This document shows, one piece after another, positions 1 to 9,300 of a stretch of 43,288 nucleotides of DNA (position 1 is the stretch's first letter; each line of letters opens with the position of its first letter). Both the position numbers and the translations under genes were made by a program. The stretch comes from Alphaproteobacteria bacterium (GTDB taxonomy: Bacteria; Pseudomonadota; Alphaproteobacteria; Rs-D84): positions 1 to 43,288 of the forward strand of contig JAFZZS010000006.1 in NCBI GenBank assembly GCA_017615655.1, given 5' to 3'. The notes under the pieces are model-generated. The model was not told the origin of the DNA. It made no database searches and worked only from the letters and a program-made list of their open reading frames with translations.

Positions 1-237
1 ACTTTTGCTTGCTAATGCGATATTTCCACCAATTCCTACCGCAGTTAAACCTATCGTCGATATACCCGCAATCATAAATCCTTTACGTTTACCGTCACAT
101 TCTTCTAATTGGGAAATCTTTGCCTGTTTTTCATTAAGCAATCTTTGTATCTGTGCCGTCATGTTAACCGCATGCGCATCATGTGCAACACAAAGAACCG
201 GTAAACATATTACCGAAGTATATCCCATGAATTTCAT
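1..237 (-). CDS. Exported glycine-rich protein, 5' part only (runs off the window)
   Basis: Seventy-nine codons are open from an ATG at 237 to the window edge, so this is the N-terminal part of a longer gene. A GGGGGAG ribosome binding site lies about 5 nt upstream. The protein starts with a signal-peptide-like hydrophobic stretch ending near residue 23 (...HDAHA). A short amphipathic helix with Lys, Gln and Glu follows, then a Gly/Ala/Ile-rich membrane-like stretch at about residues 53-77. This order (signal peptide, charged helix, glycine-rich hydrophobic hairpin) is the same as the start of the protein at 39494-40450, so the two are probably members of one exported family (inference). It lies downstream of plsX on the same strand with a 67-nt gap. 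Function unknown. Confidence 0.7.
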   Translation of the reverse strand, partial: MKFMGYTSVICLPVLCVAHDAHAVNMTAQIQRLLNEKQAKISQLEECDGKRKGFMIAGISTIGLTAVGIGGNIALASKS

Positions 238-304
238 AACACTCCCCCGTGGCTAAATTACTTAAGTCACATTGTATCATAAATTGATAATAATAAGAAA
301 TAAA

Positions 305-1366
305 TTATTCTGACTTTAATTCTGAACGGATGTGCGCCATTGTTGCAACGCGACCACGGATAACATCATTAAGGTTTGCCCCCGTCATGTCCGCCGCATA
401 TTGAATTGCATTTGCAAATGCCAGCGCATCAGAATTCCCGTGTGTTTTCACCGCGAATCCATTCAAACCTAAAAATGTCGCACCGGCATAAGACCGAGGG
501 TCTATTTTATGTTTCAATCTTTTAAACACATGAACCAGGAAAAAGGCACCAATTACCGCAAGAACAGATTTTTTCATATTTTCCGAAATAACACGCTTAA
601 TCAATTTTGCGGTTCCTTCTACTGTCTTTAATACAATATTCCCTGTAAAACCATCTGTAACTACAACCTGGACACGCCCAGCACTAATGTCAGTAGGTTC
701 TACAAAACCAAGGTAATCGTATGGTAACTCATCCTTGTGTGCTAATAACACATTATTAACACGTTGCAATGTTTCGTTACCTTTGGTTTCTTCTTCGCCA
801 ATATTTAAAACACCAAGTTTTGGACGTGGCATCTTACCAATAACTTCGGCATAGACGCCACCAAGGATTGTAAAATCAAACAAATTCTCGGCATCACATT
901 GAACATTGGCACCTAAATCAAGGACAACCACACGAGAATCTCCTGCACCTGATGGTAACATTGTGGTAATTGCAGGTCGCGAAATTCCGTCTATGGTTTT
1001 TAATGCAAGTTTTGAAAGAGACATCAAAACACCCGTATTTCCGGAACTTACCACCGCCGCAGAATTTCCTTCACGAACATCTTTGATTGCCATATACATA
1101 GACGTGCTTTGCGCATGACGGATAACATCACGAATTTTATCCGTTCCGCGAATTACATCTGGAGCATTTATAACAATGGAATTACGCGCGACACGCGGAT
1201 AACGTGCCAACATTTTACGTAAAACTTTTTCATCACCAAATATATGAAAAGTTACAGACTGTTCACCATGCTGATATAGAAATTGATTCATCCCGCCAAG
1301 AACCGCGGCGGGACCTTTATCCCCGCCCATCGCATCTATGGCAATAATTTTTTTATCATGTTCCAT
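305..1366 (-). CDS. plsX: Phosphate acyltransferase PlsX
   Basis: PlsX makes acyl-phosphate from acyl-ACP and phosphate, the first step of phosphatidic acid synthesis by PlsX/PlsY at the inner membrane. The N-terminal IAIDAMGGDKGP motif and the internal SSGNTGVLM, LDLGANVQCD and VTDGFTGNIVLKT blocks are characteristic of the family, and about 353 aa is a normal length. An in-frame ATG at 1402 would add 12 residues, but it lies inside a terminator-like hairpin, so the ATG at 1366 next to MEHDKKIIAIDAMGG is preferred. No clear Shine-Dalgarno is visible for either start. It follows rpmF, the usual rpmF-plsX order. The usual next gene, fabH, is absent; an exported protein gene follows instead. 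Confidence 0.95.
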   Translation of the reverse strand: MEHDKKIIAIDAMGGDKGPAAVLGGMNQFLYQHGEQSVTFHIFGDEKVLRKMLARYPRVARNSIVINAPDVIRGTDKIRDVIRHAQSTSMYMAIKDVREGNSAAVVSSGNTGVLMSLSKLALKTIDGISRPAITTMLPSGAGDSRVVVLDLGANVQCDAENLFDFTILGGVYAEVIGKMPRPKLGVLNIGEEETKGNETLQRVNNVLLAHKDELPYDYLGFVEPTDISAGRVQVVVTDGFTGNIVLKTVEGTAKLIKRVISENMKKSVLAVIGAFFLVHVFKRLKHKIDPRSYAGATFLGLNGFAVKTHGNSDALAFANAIQYAADMTGANLNDVIRGRVATMAHIRSELKSE

Positions 1367-1373
1367 GGCATAT

Positions 1374-1411
1374 AAAAAAATGCAGACATGAACGACATGC
1401 ACCCAGTCTGC
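1374..1411 (-). terminator. Terminator-like hairpin between rpmF and plsX
   Basis: Read on the minus strand, a GCAGAC/GTCTGC stem (1406-1411 with 1382-1387) is followed directly by seven T residues (1380-1374). It lies between the rpmF stop and the preferred plsX start, so it could attenuate plsX relative to rpmF. The loop is long (18 nt) with only partial inner pairing, so its strength is uncertain. Confidence 0.5.
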
Positions 1412-1429
1412 AAATATTTCGTTTGGTTA

Positions 1430-1579
1430 CTATTTTGCACCACACGCAGGACATACATGATGTGGGCGTTTCTTTTCGCCACATGTTTTGCATACACCGC
1501 ATGGCATTATTGACAATGCATCATGTGAACGACGCTGTGCGCCGCGTGCTTTACTTGTTTTACTTCTTGGCGTTGCCAT
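1430..1579 (-). CDS. rpmF: 50S ribosomal protein L32
   Basis: This 49-aa ORF encodes bacterial L32, a small zinc-ribbon protein of the large ribosomal subunit. The N-terminus MATPRSKTSKARGAQRRSHDAL is the classic basic L32 start. Two Cys pairs (C30-x2-C33 and C43-x2-C46) form the zinc ribbon, so this is the C+ form. An AAGGATG ribosome binding site precedes the ATG at 1579. It is immediately upstream of plsX, as in many proteobacteria. Confidence 0.97.
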   Translation of the reverse strand: MATPRSKTSKARGAQRRSHDALSIMPCGVCKTCGEKKRPHHVCPACGAK

Positions 1580-1615
1580 TTTTTCATCCTTTTTTATTTT
1601 TCTGTGTTGTATTTT

Positions 1616-1644
1616 ATTATAATATCTGATTTTTGCAAGAAAAA
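1616..1644 (-). promoter_or_regulatory. Possible promoter for rpmF-plsX
   Basis: A perfect TATAAT -10 box (1621-1616 on the minus strand) lies about 37 nt upstream of the rpmF ATG. The -35 at 17-bp spacing (TTTTTC) is poor, so this rests mostly on the -10 hexamer. Confidence 0.35.
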
Positions 1645-1646
1645 CT

Positions 1647-2045
1647 TTAATCAGATATCACCTTTGCAACAAACATGCCATGATTGTGCATCAAACCAAT
1701 TACGGCACTGTGATCATCTAATCCCATGTAAAATTTATATCCCTGCGATTCCAATTCTTTGATTGTGGCCAGTTTATATTCTGCGGTTGTTCCTGGGTAA
1801 TCGTGTGGCTTGCAAAAGACAAGTTTTTTGATATCAGGTAACAAGTCATTTATAAATTTTTCAACTTTTTGCTGACCCATTGCCCAACGACCTGTAATAA
1901 AAACTATTGTAAAATCGCGTCCCAAAGTTTTTAACACAGATATCATATTATCGTTAGGCTCGCCGAACCTATCATAATCGGCAATAGCCCACTTTTTACT
2001 AACCACACCGTCAATATCACAAAAAATTGCAGGTTGTTCTCTCAT
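1647..2045 (-). CDS. HAD-superfamily phosphatase (polynucleotide kinase 3'-phosphatase-like)
   Basis: About 132 aa, one compact HAD domain. All four motifs are visible: motif I CDIDGVV (Asp10, Asp12), motif II FITGR, a lysine region (KPHDYPGTTAEYK) fitting motif III, and GLDDHSAV with the acidic pair of motif IV. The small size without a cap and the order of motifs resemble the 3'-phosphatase domain of T4-type Pnkp and related small phosphatases. The substrate cannot be told from sequence. The ATG at 2045 is chosen because it sits just before motif I. A GTG 33 nt further upstream would place the start inside a palindromic repeat. The gene follows rpoC at about 50 nt and may be read from that operon. 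Confidence 0.8.
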   Translation of the reverse strand: MREQPAIFCDIDGVVSKKWAIADYDRFGEPNDNMISVLKTLGRDFTIVFITGRWAMGQQKVEKFINDLLPDIKKLVFCKPHDYPGTTAEYKLATIKELESQGYKFYMGLDDHSAVIGLMHNHGMFVAKVISD

Positions 2046-2059
2046 TGTAATTAATATTC

Positions 2060-2091
2060 TAGTGGTTAGTGGTATCACCCACTAACCACAT
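2060..2091. repeat. TTAGTG-type palindromic repeat, copy 1
   Basis: A perfect 10-bp inverted repeat, GTGGTTAGTG (2062-2071) and CACTAACCAC (2080-2089), lies between rpoC and the HAD phosphatase gene. The same GTGGTTAGTG word recurs in the intergenic repeats at 6228-6311 and 15160-15265. There is no T-tract, so it is not a standard terminator, although it would form a hairpin at the end of the rpoC transcript. Confidence 0.7.
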
Positions 2092-2096
2092 AACTT

Positions 2097-5000
2097 TTAC
2101 AGATCCAGTAATTGCTGGTGTTCGCCACCTTCGCGTGCGATACGTTCAGCCTTTTCTTCGGCCTTGGCAATTTCACGAACACGACGGACATATGCACCCG
2201 TACCAATTGGTATCAAACGACCAACAATAAGATTTTCATTAATACCGACCAACTTATCAGTTGAACCATTAATGGCCGCATCAACCAAGACTTTCGTTGT
2301 CTGTTGGAATGATGCATTGGATATAAATGAACGTGTCGTAAGCGATGCACGGGTAAGTCCAACCAAAACCTGTGATGCAACAGCCGGACGGCCACCATCA
2401 TGGACGACGCGTGCATTTTCTTCTTCAAAGTCAACACGGTCAACAACATGTCCCATCAAGAAAGCTGTATCACCAGGATCGGTAATTTCAACACGACGTG
2501 TCATTTCACGTATCAAAATTTCGATATGTTTGTCGTTAATTGACACACCCTGAAGACGATAAACCTGTTGAATCTGTTCAACCATAAATGTTGCCAACGC
2601 CTTTTGCCCAAGGATACGCAAAATATCTTGTGGTACCGGGTCACCATCAACCAATTTATCGGCTTTCTTAACGACATCGCCACTGCGTACCAACAAATTA
2701 GTTCCCTTTGGCACCGCATATTCAACAGGTGCGGTTCCATCATCTGGTTCAATACGAACAATTATCTTGGACTTGGCGTCTTCCAATTCGATGGTACCAT
2801 CAATTTCTGCCAGCAACGCGGGATTTGCAGGACGACGCACTTCCAACAATTCTTCAACGCGTGGCAAACCACCAGTAATATCGCCTGTACGTTTTGCCTG
2901 AACAGGTATACGTGCCAAAACATCACCAGCAGATACAGTTGCACCATTTGATACCATTAACACAGAATGTATCGGTAACAAATATTCAGCAACCTTCTTG
3001 CCCCCAAGTGATAACACATCGCCTTTTTCATTAACCAATCTAATAGATGGTTGCAATGCTTTCTTGGTGTTCGTTTTCCAGTTTATAACCTTGCGCGATA
3101 CTATGCCGGTCATAGAATCCACTTCTTCCTGGAACGAAACATTTTCTGTTAAATCGTTAAAGCTGACAATACCATCTTTTTCTGCAATGATTGTATTAGA
3201 ATATGGATCCCATTCTGCAACTTTGGCGCCCTTTTCAACCTTGTCACCATCATTAACAATCAACATAGATGCGTATGGTAATGCACAACTAAACAATTCG
3301 TCACCCTTTGGTGAGACAATTGCAACTTTGCCATTACGCGACAAGACAACAACACGACCTACCGAATTCTTGATTGTGTTAACGCCGGTAAGTTTGATTG
3401 TACCAGCCACAGGGACTTCGATATAATGGCTTTCTGCACCACCAGACGCAATACCACCAATATGGAAAGTACGCAATGTTAACTGTGTTCCAGGTTCACC
3501 AATTGATTGCCCAGCAACGACACCTACGGCCTCACCAACGTGAACAAGTGATTGGCGCGACAGATCCATACCATAACATTTTGCACACAAACCGTCACTG
3601 CAACATGTAAGCACACTGCGCACATCAACACTTGGTAATCCTGATTCATTTATTTGACGCGCAGCGACCTTTGTAATTAATTCACCTGCAGGTACGATTA
3701 CTTCTTTGGTAATTGGATGAACGATATCATGCGCAGCGGTACGACCCAAAACGACGTCACCAAGTGGCACAGAAAGTGTGCTACCCTGGTACACTGGTTT
3801 TGCGGTGATGTATTCACTGGTCCCGCAATCATGTTCGGTAATCACAGTATTCAATGCCAAATCAACCAAACGACGTGTCAAGTAACCTGCCTGTGCAGTT
3901 TTCAACGCAGTATCTGACAAACCTTTACGTGCACCGTGTGTTGACGTAAAGTATTCTGCCATGGTCAAACCTTCTTTAAAGTTCGAAATAATAGGAACCT
4001 CAATAATTGAACCGTCTGGTTTCTGCATCATACCACGCATACCCGCTAACTGTTGAATCTGGTTTTTAGAACCACGAGCCTTGGAATCAGCCATCATATA
4101 AATAGAGTTCCAATTGTCACCTTCGGATTTACCCAACGCAGCATATGCCATTTTACCCAAGTTATCAGTTGTTCTCTGCCACATATCGATTAGTTTATTA
4201 TAACGTTCACCACTGGACAGTAAACCGTTTTGGTACTGCTCTTCGATATCTGCTGCGGCCTTTTCGGCTGCTGCTATCATTTCTTCCTTTTGTTCAGGAA
4301 TAACAACATCATCAAACCCGATTGAAATACCACTGCGTGCAGCCTGTTCAAAACCGGTATTCTTTAACGCATCAGCCAAAAGAATCATTGCCTTGTCCCC
4401 GCAACGTTCATACGTTACAGATAACAAAGATTCCAAATCGCCACGTCCCATTACCTTGTTTACCAAATCAAACGGCATTTTGTCAGATTTTGGTAACAAT
4501 TCACCGATAATCATACGACCCGCGGTTGTCTTGTAATTTTTACCATTTATGCGGGCAATAATTGGTGTATGCAATGTAATAGTTTTATTTTCCAATGCTA
4601 ACTTTACTTCGTCCATATTGATAAAGCGCGGTGACTTTTCAGTATGTTCGCCATTTATTAACGAGATATAGTAAATACCAAGTACCATGTCTTGTGACGG
4701 CACGGTCATTGGTTCACCATTCGCCGGCGATAAAATGTTATTGGTCGACAACATAAGTGTACGCGCCTCTAGTTGTGCTTCAAGCGAAATCGGAACGTGT
4801 ACAGCCATCTGGTCACCGTCAAAGTCCGCATTAAACCCTTTGCAAACCAATGGGTGTAAACGTATTGCCTTGCCTTCAATCAACACCGGTTCAAATGCTA
4901 ACAATGACAATCTGTGCAAAGATGGCGCACGATTTAACAATACCGGATGTTCATGGATAACCTTTTCCAAAATTTCCCAAACTACATCTTCACCGTTTTC

Positions 5001-6206
5001 AACCATCTTGCGTGCAGTTTTTAACGTGTTCGCATAATCACCCGCCATTAAACGTGCAAAAACAAACGGTTTGAATAATTCTAAGGCCATCGCTTTTGGT
5101 AAACCAACCTGGTGCATTTTAAGTGATGGTCCAGACACAATCACACTACGTCCAGAATAATCAACACGTTTACCCAACATGTTCATACGGAAACGCCCCG
5201 ATTTACCACGTAACGACCCAGACAGTGATTTTAATGGGCGACGATTTTGTGAAACCATTGGACGTGTTTTGTGTTCATTGTCAAACAATGAATCAACCGC
5301 TTCCTGCAGCATGCGTTTTTCATTGCGGATAATAATTTCCGGAGCATGCATTTCCATAAAGCGTTTCAAACGATTGTTACGAATAATAACACGGCGATAT
5401 AAATCATTCAAATCAGATGCCGCAACATGTCCTGCATCCAATGTAACTAATGGTCGCATATCTGGTGGAATCACCGGAATAATATCTGGCAACATCCATG
5501 CAGGCTCTGTCTTGGAATCCAAGAAAGCTTCGACCAACTTTAATTGTTTAATAATTGCCTTGCGTTTAGCTTCGGATTTTGTTTCTGCCAATTCGGCACG
5601 CAGACGTGTTCTTTCATCACCCATATCTAAATTAGCAATAATGCTACGTACACCTTCGGCACCGATACCAACACGGAAACTATCTGGGCCAAATTCTTCA
5701 ACCGCGGCGCGATATTCATCTTCGCTTATGACATCATACAATTTCAAATTTGTCAGACCCGGCTCGATAACAATGTATGCATCATAAGAAACAACTTGTT
5801 CCAATTTCTTTTGCGACAAATTGTTCAACAAAGTTGCAATTTTTCCTTCACGCAGAAACCATGTATGTGCCACAGGCATTGCAAGTTTGATATGTCCCAT
5901 ACGTTCACGACGCACCGATGAAGCCCCAACTTCAACGCCGCAACGTTCGCAAATCGTGCCGCGGAATTTTATTCTTTTGTACTTTCCGCACGCACATTCG
6001 TAATCTTTGACAGGACCAAAAATCTTTTGACAGAATAAACCATCGGCTTCGGGTTTCAAAGAATGATAGTTTATTGTTTCTGGCTTTGTAACCTCGCCAT
6101 GAGACCAAGAAAGTATTTCTTCGGGTGATGCAATTGTAACACGCAATGCATCAAACTGTTCTCTGGTTTCTATTTGTCCAAATATCTTTTGCAACATATT
6201 TGCCAT
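2097..6206 (-). CDS. rpoC: DNA-directed RNA polymerase subunit beta'
   Basis: RpoC, 1369 aa, the clamp and active-site subunit of RNA polymerase. It shows the N-terminal zinc-binding block (CACGKYKRIKFRGTICERCG), the catalytic NADFDGDQM motif with the three magnesium-binding Asp residues, and the second zinc site CCSDGLCAKC. Its length is typical for alphaproteobacteria. It follows rpoB with a gap of about 100 nt that holds a palindromic repeat. It is the last core gene of the secE-nusG-rplKAJL-rpoBC cluster. Confidence 0.99.
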   Translation of the reverse strand: MANMLQKIFGQIETREQFDALRVTIASPEEILSWSHGEVTKPETINYHSLKPEADGLFCQKIFGPVKDYECACGKYKRIKFRGTICERCGVEVGASSVRRERMGHIKLAMPVAHTWFLREGKIATLLNNLSQKKLEQVVSYDAYIVIEPGLTNLKLYDVISEDEYRAAVEEFGPDSFRVGIGAEGVRSIIANLDMGDERTRLRAELAETKSEAKRKAIIKQLKLVEAFLDSKTEPAWMLPDIIPVIPPDMRPLVTLDAGHVAASDLNDLYRRVIIRNNRLKRFMEMHAPEIIIRNEKRMLQEAVDSLFDNEHKTRPMVSQNRRPLKSLSGSLRGKSGRFRMNMLGKRVDYSGRSVIVSGPSLKMHQVGLPKAMALELFKPFVFARLMAGDYANTLKTARKMVENGEDVVWEILEKVIHEHPVLLNRAPSLHRLSLLAFEPVLIEGKAIRLHPLVCKGFNADFDGDQMAVHVPISLEAQLEARTLMLSTNNILSPANGEPMTVPSQDMVLGIYYISLINGEHTEKSPRFINMDEVKLALENKTITLHTPIIARINGKNYKTTAGRMIIGELLPKSDKMPFDLVNKVMGRGDLESLLSVTYERCGDKAMILLADALKNTGFEQAARSGISIGFDDVVIPEQKEEMIAAAEKAAADIEEQYQNGLLSSGERYNKLIDMWQRTTDNLGKMAYAALGKSEGDNWNSIYMMADSKARGSKNQIQQLAGMRGMMQKPDGSIIEVPIISNFKEGLTMAEYFTSTHGARKGLSDTALKTAQAGYLTRRLVDLALNTVITEHDCGTSEYITAKPVYQGSTLSVPLGDVVLGRTAAHDIVHPITKEVIVPAGELITKVAARQINESGLPSVDVRSVLTCCSDGLCAKCYGMDLSRQSLVHVGEAVGVVAGQSIGEPGTQLTLRTFHIGGIASGGAESHYIEVPVAGTIKLTGVNTIKNSVGRVVVLSRNGKVAIVSPKGDELFSCALPYASMLIVNDGDKVEKGAKVAEWDPYSNTIIAEKDGIVSFNDLTENVSFQEEVDSMTGIVSRKVINWKTNTKKALQPSIRLVNEKGDVLSLGGKKVAEYLLPIHSVLMVSNGATVSAGDVLARIPVQAKRTGDITGGLPRVEELLEVRRPANPALLAEIDGTIELEDAKSKIIVRIEPDDGTAPVEYAVPKGTNLLVRSGDVVKKADKLVDGDPVPQDILRILGQKALATFMVEQIQQVYRLQGVSINDKHIEILIREMTRRVEITDPGDTAFLMGHVVDRVDFEEENARVVHDGGRPAVASQVLVGLTRASLTTRSFISNASFQQTTKVLVDAAINGSTDKLVGINENLIVGRLIPIGTGAYVRRVREIAKAEEKAERIAREGGEHQQLLDL

Positions 6207-6227
6207 ATTTTCTAACTCCTTAGTTAG

Positions 6228-6311
6228 TTTATTAGTGGTTAGTGTTAGTGTTTAGTGAGGGTAATGATTAGTAAAACCTACTAATCACTATCCACTTACA
6301 CTATCCACTAA
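6228..6311. repeat. TTAGTG-type palindromic repeat, copy 2 (rpoB-rpoC gap)
   Basis: The whole gap between rpoB and rpoC is an imperfect inverted repeat. The left arm is a run of TTAGTG-like units (TTAGTGGTTAGTGTTAGTG from about 6231), and the right arm ends in complementary units (CACTATCCACTAA to about 6311). The right arm reaches the rpoB stop codon, so rpoB mRNA would carry a long hairpin between the two cistrons. It belongs with the copies at 2060 and 15160. Confidence 0.65.
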
Positions 6312-9300
6312 TCTATCTTCTTTGGCGTCATTGCCAACCCAAGTCCACGCAGTTCACGAACAAACACATTGAACGCCTCTGGTGTACCTGTTTGAATATC
6401 ATCACTGCCCGATATGATGGATTCATACATCTTTGTACGTCCAACAATATCGTCCGACTTTACTGTCAACATTTCACGTAACAAGTGTGCGGCACCATGC
6501 GCCTCTAGGGCCCATACTTCCATTTCACCAAGACGCTGACCACCCATATGCGCCTTACCTGACAATGGCTGTTGTGTTACAAGTGAATAACTTGCCGTGG
6601 AACGTGCGTGAATCTTTTCATCCACAAAGTGATGCAACTTTAACATGTACATTACCCCAACGGTAACTGGGCGTGCAAACTTTTCACCCGTTACACCATC
6701 GTATAATGTAAACTGACCTGTTTCCGGCAACTTTGCTAACTTCAACATCTTGCGGACGTCTTCTGGTGTGGCACCGTCAAATGTTGGTGTTGCCATTGGT
6801 ACACCGTCACGCAACAATGCTGCCTGGGCACGAACATCGGTATCTGTCATCTTGGATAATTTTTCGGCTGTTTCTTTACCGTATATCTTGCCCATTATTG
6901 TGCGCAAATCATCGGTAACTGCACGTTTCTGTTTTACTTCATCCAAAACCGCACCAATTTGTTCACCAAGTGCACGCGCCGCCATACCAAGATGGGTTTC
7001 CAAAATCTGACCAAAGTTCATACGACTTGGCACACCAAGTGGATTCAACACGATATCAACCGGTGTTCCATCTTCCATGTGTGGCATGTCTTCAATTGGA
7101 ACAACGCGAGATACAATACCCTTGTTTCCATGACGACCCGCCATTTTATCACCTGGTTGCAATTTCATTTTGTGTGCGATATAAACTTTGACTTCTTTTA
7201 GCACGCCTGCATTCAATGAATTGCTCTCGGTTGCTTTTTCAATTTCGCGATCAGCATTTTCATTCAATTGTTTCAATTTAATTATGTGTTGTTCGCGCAA
7301 CTCATCAATTTTTGATTGAATTTCTTTATTACCAACAACCAACTTTTTGATATCAATTGGTTTAATACCATCAAATACTTCCTGGGTAAGTTTTTTACCA
7401 ACAAATGGTTTTAAACTGCCCATTCCCGACTCGATAATTTGTCCTTCGGCCATTTGAAAAACTTGATCAGCAAAACCTTTTTCTATGATAAAGATTTCTT
7501 CGTCACGATCTTTATTTATTTTGTTGATTTTCTCAAGTTCAATCATCTGGGTACGTTCATCTTTTTTAACACCATGACGTGTCAATATGTTAACACCGAT
7601 AACTGTACCTTCTTCGTTTGGTCCGACACGCAAAGAAGTATCTTTAACATTCCACGCCTTTTCACCAAAAATGTTACGCAACAATGCTTCCTCGGGGGTT
7701 AGCAATGTTTCCGATTTTGGCGAAACGTGACCGACCAAGATATCCCCTTGTTTCACACGTGCACCAATATAAATGATACCGGATTCATCAAGGTTCTTTA
7801 ATGCTTCTTCGCTGACATTTGGAATATCACGTGTTAAACTTTCTGGGCCTAATTGTGTATCACGAACTTTAATTTCTTTTTCAACAATCTTTACAGATGT
7901 GTAAACATCATCGCGAGAAATCTTTTCGGAAATAACAATAGAGTCTTCATAGTTATAACCACGCCATGGTACAAATGCCACCAATACATTGCGTCCCAAT
8001 GCAAGTTCGCCATAGTTCATCGATGAACCGTCTGCAATAATATCACCCGCAGAAATACGATCTCCTGCCTTGACCAATGGTTTCTGATGCAAAATTGTAT
8101 CATTATTTGAACGTTCATATTTTTCCAAATTGTAAATATCAACGCCAGTTACAACATTGCGACTGTTCATACATTTAACAACGATACGATTTGCGTCTGC
8201 TGATTCAACAATACCACTGTGCTTTGCAACTTTACCTGTACGAGAATCACGTGCAACCTCACGTTCAATACCAGTTCCAACAAGTGGTGTTTGAACACGC
8301 ATAAGTGGAACGGCCTGACGTTGCATGTTTGAACCCATCAAGGCACGGTTCGCGTCGTCGTTTTCAACGAATGGAATCAGTCCCGTAGAAATTGACACCA
8401 CCTGACGTGGTTCAACGTCAATAAGGTCAACCTCTGCACGTGGCACACGTGTAAATTCGCCATCAACACGTGCCGTAACCAATTCTTCGGTTAATACACC
8501 CTTGTCATTTGTTGGGGTATTACCCTGAGCAATCTTATGACCCAATTCTTCGTCGGCAGTCAGATAAACCATTTTATCGGTAATCTTGCTGTTTTCGACA
8601 ACATAATATGGCGTTTCAATGAATCCATATGGATTGACGCGCGCATATGACGCAAGGTGGTTAATCAAACCAATATTTGCTCCTTCGGGTGTGTTAATTG
8701 GGCACAAACGCCCATAGTGTGTTGGATGGACGTCGCGAACATCAATGCCCGCGCGTTCACGATTAAGCCCCCCAGGTCCAAGCGCCGATATACGACGTTT
8801 GTGTTCCAATTCAGAAAGTGGGTTATATGCATCCATAAACTGTGACAATTGGCTTGTCCCAAGAAATTCCGCAACCAATGACATTAACGGATTTACATTA
8901 ACAACATCTTGCGGTTGCATTGTCGCAATGTTTGGCGAAGACAAACTTTCGCGTACAAGACGTTCAATGCGAACCATACCTGTACGGAAATTTTGTTCTA
9001 ACAATTCACCAACTGTACGGACACGACGATTAGACAAATTATCAATATCATCAATTGTATCTTTATGATCGATGATATTAGTCAACGTCTTTAATACCGC
9101 CAAGAAATCACTTTTGGTTAATAAACGTTCATCTTCTGGTTTTTTACCAGAATCTATTTTCAAACGTTTGTTCATCTTGAAACGACCAACTGGTGATAAA
9201 TCATAATACGCCAATTCAAAACCTTGACGCATAAACAAATTGATTGCTGCTTCTAATGTTGGACGTTCACCTGGTCTGATAATATTGTAAATTTCAATCA

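Noticed and set aside
5..256. Plus-strand ORF at the left edge
   Set aside because: The minus strand holds a real start with ribosome binding site and signal peptide; the plus frame has neither.
5179..5787. Long plus-strand ORF inside rpoC, with similar ones inside rpoB and gyrA
   Set aside because: Antisense shadows of strongly conserved genes; no start signals, and the real proteins account for the sequence.
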